This document shows positions 56,173-64,000 of a stretch of DNA of 64,000 bases, piece by piece. Where the stretch lies: assembly GCF_005871085.1 (NCBI RefSeq), contig NZ_VAUP01000007.1, positions 56,835-120,834 of the forward strand, read 5' to 3'. Under the pieces are notes generated by a model, which was not told where the DNA came from, did not search any database, and was given only the letters and a program-made list of their open reading frames with translations. This stretch comes from Xanthobacter autotrophicus. Lineage in GTDB: Bacteria > Pseudomonadota > Alphaproteobacteria > Rhizobiales > Xanthobacteraceae. Positions within the stretch are counted from its first letter, which is position 1. Each line of letters begins with the position of its first letter. The position numbers and the translations under genes were made by a program.

Positions 56173-56262
56173 AATCCCCCAAGTGAGGTCCCCCAAGTGA
56201 AATCCCCCAAAGTGAGGTCCCCCCAATGAATTCCCCGAAGTGAAGTCTCCGAAGTGAGATCG
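56167..56262 (+). repeat. About seven tandem copies of a 14-bp unit overlapping a stop codon
   Basis: The unit AAGTGARRTCCCCC runs from 56167 in copies of 14, 14, 14, 16, 13, 14 and about 11 bp, with increasing divergence. The first copy includes the last Lys codon and TGA of the ParB-like gene. Every full unit except the fifth repeats an AAGTGA, and no gene is read through it. Confidence 0.88.
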
Positions 56263-56381
56263 CAGGTGAGGCATCGGGTGAGAGGGGAGGCTTCCCGGGG
56301 GCGTCAGCCTGAGGGATGCTCCCAGGGACCTTTCCCGAGCTGCGCCGTGTTATAAGCGCGCCAAGACAGGGGAGGGGCCAC

Positions 56382-57008
56382 ATGATCACCGCGCTCAAGT
56401 CCACCGCACTCCAGCATTTCGCCCGGCTGCGGGCGCCGCTCTTCGCCGTGCTCGCCGGGCTGGTACTGGCCGGCTGCGGGATCAACGTGATCCCCACCGA
56501 GGAAGAGCGGGCCAAGGCCGCCTGGAGTGAGGTGATGAACCAGTATCAGCGCCGCTCCGACCTCATTCCAAATCTGGTGGAAACGGTGAAGGGCTATGCC
56601 GCCCAGGAGAAGGACGTGCTGACCTCAGTCATCGAGGCGCGCGCCAAGGCCACCTCGATCCGGGTCGACGCTTCCACCATCACTGATCCGGCCCAGTTCA
56701 AGCAGTTCCAGGATGCGCAGGCGGGCCTCTCCAGCGCGCTCGGCCGGTTGATCGCTGTGTCGGAGGCCTATCCGGACCTGAAGTCCAACCAGAACTTTCT
56801 CGCCCTGCAATCGCAGATCGAGGGCACGGAGAACCGCATCGCCGTGGCCCGGCGCGATTATATCGAGGCGGTGCGGATCTATAATACCGAGCTGAAGACC
56901 TTCCCCGGCCTGCTGTGGGCCTCCACCTTCTATCGCGGCTACCGGCCCATGGAGACCTTCACCATCTCCGAGCAGCAGATGCAGGTGCCCAAGGTGAAGT
57001 TCAACTGA
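56382..57008 (+). CDS. LemA family lipoprotein
   Basis: A 208-residue protein with a lipoprotein signal (lipobox LAGC, Cys32) and the LemA helical domain: AAWSEVMNQYQRRSDLIPNL, VETVKGYAAQEKDVL, NFLALQSQIEGTENRIAVAR and a C-terminal YNTELKTFPG. LemA proteins commonly pair with TPM-domain proteins, as here (17 bp gap to the next gene). The function of the system in envelope biology is poorly defined. GGAGGGG precedes the ATG. Confidence 0.93.
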   Translation: MITALKSTALQHFARLRAPLFAVLAGLVLAGCGINVIPTEEERAKAAWSEVMNQYQRRSDLIPNLVETVKGYAAQEKDVLTSVIEARAKATSIRVDASTITDPAQFKQFQDAQAGLSSALGRLIAVSEAYPDLKSNQNFLALQSQIEGTENRIAVARRDYIEAVRIYNTELKTFPGLLWASTFYRGYRPMETFTISEQQMQVPKVKFN

Positions 57009-57025
57009 ACCTGAGGGAGGCGGCC

Positions 57026-57832
57026 ATGCTCCGCCTGTCCAATTCCCTCCGGTCATTGACGCCGGCTGTTTTCGCCCTGGTGCTTCTTTTCGGCGCGTCG
57101 GCGCGGGCGGAGCTGACATTTCCGCCACTCACCGGCCGTGTGGTGGATGCCGCCCGCGTGCTGGACGCCGGAACCGTGGCGGGGCTGGACGCCAAGCTGG
57201 CGGTGCAGGAGGCCAAGGCCACCGACCAGGTGGTGGTGGCCACCGTGCCCTCGCTCCAGGGCACCTCGGTGGAGGATTACGCCAACCGCCTGTTCCGCTT
57301 CTGGCAGATCGGCCAGGCGAAGAAGAACAACGGCGTGCTCCTCCTCGTCGCCCCCACCGATCGCAAGGTGCGCATCGAGGTGGGCTATGGACTTGAAGGC
57401 ATCCTGACCGACGCGGTGGCCTCCACCATCATCCGCAACGCCATCGTTCCCGCCTTCAAGGCCGGAGACATGGCCGGCGGCATCGTGAAGGGCACCGACG
57501 CCATCCTTGAAATCCTCAATCTCGATCCCGACGAGGCCCGTGCCCGCGCCAAGGCGCTGGAACAGTCCGGCTGGACCGAGGAGGAGGTGGACAACGTCAT
57601 CTTCCTCATCGCCATGATCGCCTTCTGGGGCTTCGTCATCTGGCGGGTGACGCGGGGCGGCGGCGGCCCGCGCGGTGGTGTGGCATCTCGCGGCCGACGT
57701 GGCGGCTGGGCGGCGGGACCCATCGCAACCTGGGACTGGGGCTCCGGCTCGGGCGGCGGATCTGGCGGGGGCGGAGGTTGGTCGGGGGGAGGCGGCTCCT
57801 CCGGCGGGGGTGGTGCGTCCGGCGGTTGGTGA
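57026..57832 (+). CDS. TPM domain protein (YgcG-like) with Gly-rich C-terminus
   Basis: A 268-residue exported protein. The signal peptide spans about 1-28 (LLFGASARAELTF). The TPM domain (about 30-150) has LTGRVVDAARVLDAGTVAGL, WQIGQAKKNNGVLLLVAP and VGYGLEGILTDAVAS. A TM helix follows (about 187-205), then a tail of Gly, Ser and Trp repeats (SGGGSGGGGGW). This is the classic partner of LemA. The ATG at 57026 follows GGGAGG. Confidence 0.92.
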   Translation: MLRLSNSLRSLTPAVFALVLLFGASARAELTFPPLTGRVVDAARVLDAGTVAGLDAKLAVQEAKATDQVVVATVPSLQGTSVEDYANRLFRFWQIGQAKKNNGVLLLVAPTDRKVRIEVGYGLEGILTDAVASTIIRNAIVPAFKAGDMAGGIVKGTDAILEILNLDPDEARARAKALEQSGWTEEEVDNVIFLIAMIAFWGFVIWRVTRGGGGPRGGVASRGRRGGWAAGPIATWDWGSGSGGGSGGGGGWSGGGGSSGGGGASGGW

Positions 57833-57931
57833 GGTCGGTTGCTGTTATGGTATAAAGGTAGGGCAGTCCGGCCATGGCTGGGGCGCCCGTTCAGCACGAG
57901 CGGCAAAGCCGCCGATGGAAGGGAACACGCC

Positions 57932-58591
57932 ATGAGCGCCGCCGAACGGGATTTGTCGTCCTCCGACACCAGCGTCTCCGGGCTTTCGGAGGCGGCGCTG
58001 GCGCGCATCGCCGAGGCGGTCGCTGCCGCCGAGACCCGGACCTCCGCTGAGATCCGCGTGGTGGTCGCTCGTGCGCCGCTGGTGCAGCATCCCTTCTTCT
58101 CAGTCCTGTGGGCCTCGCTCGCGGCGCTGGTGCTGCCCTGGTTCATTGGCTTGCTAAGGCCCATGCCGGCACTGGAGCTTCTTGCCGTGCAGGCGGTGCT
58201 GTTCGTGGTGTTGGCGTCGGTCCTCATGCTGCCGGGCGTCGTCCATCGGGTGATCCCGCGCCTTGCCCTTAAGGCAGCCGCCCGCAGCGCCGCGATCGAG
58301 ACCTTCCTGGCCTATGGCATTCCCCAGACGGCGGGTCGCACCGGCATCCTCATCTATGCCGCCGCCCGCGAGCGGCTGGTGGAGGTGGTGGCGGACGAGG
58401 GCGTCCACACCCCCCTCGGCCACGGCGCCTGGCAGGACATCTGCGATGCCGTCGCCTCCCGTGCGCGGCAGGGGAGCCTGGCGGATGGGCTGGTCTGCGG
58501 GGTGGAGAAGGCGGGAGAATTGCTGTCAGGCCCGCTGCCGCGCCGTCCCGGGGATCGCAACGAACTCGCCAACCACGTGATCGTGCTGTGA
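57932..58591 (+). CDS. Second TPM-domain membrane protein
   Basis: A 219-residue protein with a divergent TPM domain interrupted by two transmembrane helices: SEAALARIAEAVAAAETRTS and AEIRVVVARAP, hydrophobic segments (about 50-105), then GRTGILIYAAARERLVEVVAD and GVHTPLGHGAWQDICDAV. It is the third gene of the lemA-TPM-TPM set, 99 bp after the second. A second in-frame ATG at 57914 is possible, but the ATG at 57932 has a GGGAACACGC spacer after GGAAGGG. Confidence 0.85.
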   Translation: MSAAERDLSSSDTSVSGLSEAALARIAEAVAAAETRTSAEIRVVVARAPLVQHPFFSVLWASLAALVLPWFIGLLRPMPALELLAVQAVLFVVLASVLMLPGVVHRVIPRLALKAAARSAAIETFLAYGIPQTAGRTGILIYAAARERLVEVVADEGVHTPLGHGAWQDICDAVASRARQGSLADGLVCGVEKAGELLSGPLPRRPGDRNELANHVIVL

Positions 58592-58834
58592 GGACGTTGG
58601 CGGCGACCACTTGCAGGAACGGGCCGTTTTCCTGAAGGCGGCGAGATTTCCCAAGGCCTGAGCCCGCCGCACGGTGCGGGAGGTGGCGCTCATGGTCCGC
58701 AGCCGGCCTAAGACCAAGGTCCCACGACATGCCCCGAATCGGCTCCGCGCAGCGCCTTTCCTTCCGCGGCGCTGCGGCATAGATTGCGCGCCCGAGCCTT
58801 CGGGGCTCGACCTAAGGCATAAGGGCTTCTTCTC

Positions 58835-59818
58835 ATGACCAAACCCGCCGTTCGCGTCGCTGTCACGGGCGCCGCCGGTCAGATTTGCTATTCGCTGCTT
58901 TTCCGCATCGCCAACGGCGACATGTACGGCAAGGACCAGCCGGTCATCCTCCAGCTTCTGGACCTGCCGCAGGCGCAGGCCGCCGTCGGCGGCGTCGTGA
59001 TGGAGCTTGAGGACTGCGCGTTCCCGAACCTTGCCGGCGTCGTCATCACCGATGACCCCAAGGTGGCGTTCAAGGACATCGACGCTGCGGTGCTCGTCGG
59101 CGCCCGTCCGCGCTCGAAGGGCATGGAGCGCGCCGACCTGCTCTCCGCCAACGCCGAGATCTTCAAGGTCCAGGGCAAGGCGCTGAACGAGGTGGCCAAG
59201 CGCGACGTGAAGGTGTTGGTGGTGGGCAATCCGGCCAACACCAACGCCTACATCACCGCCAAGAGCGCCCCGGACCTGCCGGCGAAGAACATCACCGCCA
59301 TGCTCCGCCTCGACCACAACCGCGCCCTGTCGCAGTTCGCGGCCAAGGCCGGCATCGCCACGGCGGACATCGAGAAGGTAGCGGTGTGGGGCAACCACTC
59401 CCCGACCATGTATGCCGACTACCGCTTCGCCACCGCGAACGGCAAGCCGCTGCCGGAGCTCATCAACGACGAGACCTGGTATCGCGAGACGCTGCTTCCC
59501 AAGGTGGGCAAGCGCGGCGCCGCCATCATCGAGGCCCGTGGCCTGTCGTCGGCCGCCTCGGCCGCCAATGCCGCCGTGGACCACATGCATGACTGGATCC
59601 ATGGCACCGATGGCAAGTGGGTCTCCATGGGCGTGGCGTCCGACGGCTCCTATGGCGTGCCCGAGGGCATCGTGTTCGGCGTCCCTGCAGTGTGCAGCGG
59701 CGGCGCGTACGAGGTCGTGAAGGGCCTGCCCATGGACGATTTTTCCAAGTCCATGTTCGACAAGACCCTGAACGAGCTGCTCGAAGAGCGCGACGGCGTC
59801 GCCGCCCTGCTCGGCTGA
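58835..59818 (+). CDS. mdh: Malate dehydrogenase, cytosolic/type-2 (LDH-unlike) form
   Basis: A 327-residue NAD-dependent malate dehydrogenase. It has the Rossmann motif [11 protein letters not shown], substrate-loop [24 protein letters not shown], the signature RLDHNRA and the catalytic His in [11 protein letters not shown]. This is the type found in eukaryotic cytosol and some bacteria, rather than the LDH-like type usually beside sucCD in Hyphomicrobiales. It supplies oxaloacetate from the malate produced by FumC, encoded nearby. It is followed 75 bp downstream by the LprI-like gene. Confidence 0.94.
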   Translation: MTKPAVRVAVTGAAGQICYSLLFRIANGDMYGKDQPVILQLLDLPQAQAAVGGVVMELEDCAFPNLAGVVITDDPKVAFKDIDAAVLVGARPRSKGMERADLLSANAEIFKVQGKALNEVAKRDVKVLVVGNPANTNAYITAKSAPDLPAKNITAMLRLDHNRALSQFAAKAGIATADIEKVAVWGNHSPTMYADYRFATANGKPLPELINDETWYRETLLPKVGKRGAAIIEARGLSSAASAANAAVDHMHDWIHGTDGKWVSMGVASDGSYGVPEGIVFGVPAVCSGGAYEVVKGLPMDDFSKSMFDKTLNELLEERDGVAALLG

Positions 59819-59893
59819 TGAAGGCTGCCGCCCTCCGGGCCCTCGGCCCCCAGGGCGGCGCCTCTCCAAGACGGTCGAGCGCGGGAGTGGCGG

Positions 59894-60394
59894 ATGAAGG
59901 CGCGATACCAATTTCTGCCAGCGCTGCTGTTGGCCGCCGGGTCCGTGGTGAGCGGGTTCATGGCGACGGCCCTCCCGGCGTGGGCGGGAAGTGGCGCGGA
60001 TGCCATCATCGCTGCCTGCCTCGCGCGGACCGAGGACGACAAGGGAGACCGACGCAGCTGCATCGGGATCGTCGCCGATGCGTGCCTCGGCAGCGGGGAC
60101 ATGTCGACCTCGGCTCAGGTGGGCTGCTACGACGGAGAACTGAAGGCGTGGGACGTGCGGCTGAACACCTATTACAAAAAGGTGCTCGCCGATCTCCCCG
60201 CGAAGTCTGCGCGGCAGCTGAGGGAATCGGAGCGCTCCTGGATCGAAACCCGCAAAACAACCTGCGCATTCTATGATGTGTTTTATGAGGGCGGCACCAT
60301 GGCCCGCCCCATGGCGGCCGACTGCTATAATCGTATGACCGCTGAAAGAGTGTTGTTTCTAAAGAGTTTTGCCGACGGTGTCGGGGATCGCTAG
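59894..60394 (+). CDS. Exported LprI/DUF1311-domain protein
   Basis: A 166-residue protein with a signal peptide (about 1-31, ALPAWAGSG) and a lysozyme-inhibitor LprI-like domain: CLARTEDDKGDRRSC, CYDGELKAWDVRLNTYYKKV, LRESERSWIETRKTTCAFYD and a final CYNRMTAERVLFLKSF. Six cysteines likely form disulfides in the periplasm. Proposed roles of this family (lysozyme inhibition) are not established here. It is on the same strand as mdh. Confidence 0.85.
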   Translation: MKARYQFLPALLLAAGSVVSGFMATALPAWAGSGADAIIAACLARTEDDKGDRRSCIGIVADACLGSGDMSTSAQVGCYDGELKAWDVRLNTYYKKVLADLPAKSARQLRESERSWIETRKTTCAFYDVFYEGGTMARPMAADCYNRMTAERVLFLKSFADGVGDR

Positions 60395-60844
60395 CGATCA
60401 GGCCATCGCCTGGACGGTGACGCCGACGGGCGGTTTTTCCGGGCCGGAGCCCCGCTGGCCCTTGACGTTTAGCGACTCTGCAGCTAGAAGCAGCCCACTT
60501 CGCGGCAGGCGGTCGGCGTCTGAGTGATCGGTTTCTCATCTTCCAAGGCTTCCCGGCCTGAAGTGAGACGATCCCAAGAGCCGAAACGCTGCCAGGAACA
60601 GCACTGCGATAACTTCAGGTGCATGATCGCGGCGGCGTCCCGTCAAGGGAATTGCGCGCTGTGATCCTCTGTCGCGAGAAAGGCGTGTCCGCACCCATTT
60701 GGGCCGTGGACGGCGCCTTTCGTGTTCGTTGGTGCGAGCGGAATTTGAGGCCCCCTACGGGGTCAGTCGTGGCGGCCCCTGAAAACGGTCGTCGAATGAA
60801 GAATGCGGCCCCAGGCCGCAGATCAGGACGAGGCGAAGGCGTAC
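60395..60844. other. 450-bp leader region upstream of the str operon
   Basis: No gene, tRNA or convincing promoter pair is visible. The region should contain the str promoter. One short stem (GGCCCC/GGGGTC type, near 60751-60766) lies about 80 bp before rpsL. Confidence 0.5.
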
Positions 60845-61216
60845 ATGCCGACGATCAACCAGCTGATCCGTAAGCCGCGCGAAGCGCAGAAGGCGCGCGA
60901 CAAGGCGCCGGCGCTTCAGGCGAGCCCCCAGAAGCGCGGCGTTTGCACCCGCGTCTACACGACGACCCCGAAGAAGCCGAACTCGGCTCTGCGTAAGGTC
61001 GCCAAGGTGCGGCTCACCAACAGCTACGAAGTGATCGGCTACATTCCCGGTGAAGGCCATAACCTTCAGGAGCACTCCGTGGTGATGATCCGCGGCGGCC
61101 GCGTGAAGGATCTTCCTGGTGTGCGTTACCACATCCTGCGCGGCGTGCTGGACACCCAGGGCGTCAAGAACCGCAAGCAGCGCCGTTCGAAGTACGGCGC
61201 GAAGCGGCCCAAGTGA
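60845..61216 (+). CDS. rpsL: 30S ribosomal protein S12
   Basis: A 123-residue S12 of normal length and sequence: [38 protein letters not shown] (streptomycin-site Lys present), [20 protein letters not shown] and a basic C-terminus [15 protein letters not shown]. It sits at the decoding centre. First gene of the str operon, 25 bp before rpsG. The GAGGCGAAG upstream is the likely ribosome site. Confidence 0.98.
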   Translation: MPTINQLIRKPREAQKARDKAPALQASPQKRGVCTRVYTTTPKKPNSALRKVAKVRLTNSYEVIGYIPGEGHNLQEHSVVMIRGGRVKDLPGVRYHILRGVLDTQGVKNRKQRRSKYGAKRPK

Positions 61217-61238
61217 TCCGGCTAGGTTGAGGAACTGA

Positions 61239-61712
<474 letters not shown>

Positions 61713-61730
61713 TCGGAGAGGACGACTTCC

Positions 61731-63806
<2,076 letters not shown>

Positions 63807-63873
63807 CGGCGTCGGTCTGAGCCTCACGAGTTTCACCCTTCAGGTTCGCCAGAGAGACCCAACGGAGAGTCCA

Positions 63874-64000
63874 ATGGCCAAAGAGAAGTTCAACCGCTCG
63901 AAGCCGCACTGCAACATCGGCACGATCGGTCACGTGGATCATGGCAAGACGTCGCTGACTGCGGCGATCACGAAGATCCTTGCGGAGACGGGCGGCGCGA
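63874..64000 (+). CDS. tuf: Elongation factor Tu, partial (5' end only)
   Basis: The first 42 residues of EF-Tu: [20 protein letters not shown], then the G1 loop [10 protein letters not shown]. The rest is outside the window. An ACGGAGAG ribosome site precedes the ATG. It completes the conserved order rpsL-rpsG-fusA-tuf, 67 bp after fusA. Confidence 0.97.
   Translation, partial: MAKEKFNRSKPHCNIGTIGHVDHGKTSLTAAITKILAETGGA

Noticed and set aside
56167..56262. The 14-bp tandem array as a replication iteron or CRISPR
   Set aside because: Units are directly adjacent with no spacers, degrade in one direction and begin inside a stop codon, which fits slippage of a gene end rather than an origin.

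Overview
The window is a gene-dense, GC-rich stretch of alphaproteobacterial chromosome. Gene content and order fit the order Hyphomicrobiales (Rhizobiales), and I infer the Xanthobacteraceae (Xanthobacter/Azorhizobium/Ancylobacter-like). Supporting signs are the ccmIEFH operon, the hflK-hflC-DUF2065-degP / serB / miaA neighbourhood, the hisI / folE / IscU-like / yidD neighbourhood, DUF4169 and ribbon-helix-helix genes beside fumC, and a fused aroKB. I see no tRNA, rRNA, CRISPR array, insertion sequence or prophage. The window starts inside a short-chain dehydrogenase gene and ends inside tuf.

Layout. 1-9.6 kb: a likely catabolic locus. On the minus strand are a truncated SDR, a divergent shikimate-dehydrogenase-like gene and a branched-chain-amino-acid-type ABC importer whose permease LivM and ATPase LivG are fused. 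Divergent from these are a quinone-oxidoreductase-like gene, two SDRs and a FadR-type GntR regulator. 9.6-10.35 kb: a repeat-rich gene-free block. 10.3-17.1 kb: a serine beta-lactamase-like hydrolase, a PleC-like PAS sensor kinase, a Fae-family protein lacking the catalytic histidine, and an RpoE/ChrR-type ECF sigma and zinc anti-sigma pair. 17.1-24.3 kb: DUF2244, nth, aroKB fusion, a tiny membrane protein, xerD, a nitroreductase, a secreted protein of unknown function and a small cytochrome c.

24.3-34.6 kb: thrS, an L,D-transpeptidase, an orphan amino-acid-binding protein, a Tat-exported metallo-beta-lactamase-fold enzyme, cutA, NAD kinase, an MBOAT O-acyltransferase plus AlgX/AlgJ-like pair, and a flavin-reductase-like protein. 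34.8-42.6 kb: a patatin, hisI, folE, an IscU-like scaffold, a small RelA/SpoT-type HD hydrolase, yidD, PBP1A and yidB. 42.8-47 kb: cytochrome c maturation (ccmI, ccmE, ccmF, ccmH). 47-53.8 kb: miaA and serB with overlapping start codons, degP, DUF2065, hflC, hflK, an RHH protein and a DUF4169 protein. 54-60.4 kb: fumC, a ParB-like protein with a 14-bp tandem repeat at its stop codon, LemA and two TPM-domain proteins, a cytosolic-type malate dehydrogenase and an LprI-like protein. 60.8-64 kb: the str operon rpsL-rpsG-fusA-tuf.

The most unusual items are the catabolic locus, the Fae-like protein beside the RpoE/ChrR pair, two gene fusions (livMG and aroKB), short coding minisatellites in the terminal tails of three unrelated proteins, and a perfect 26-bp palindrome upstream of hflK. 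Nothing here is clearly an undescribed defence or mobile system; most of the window is ordinary core chromosome.
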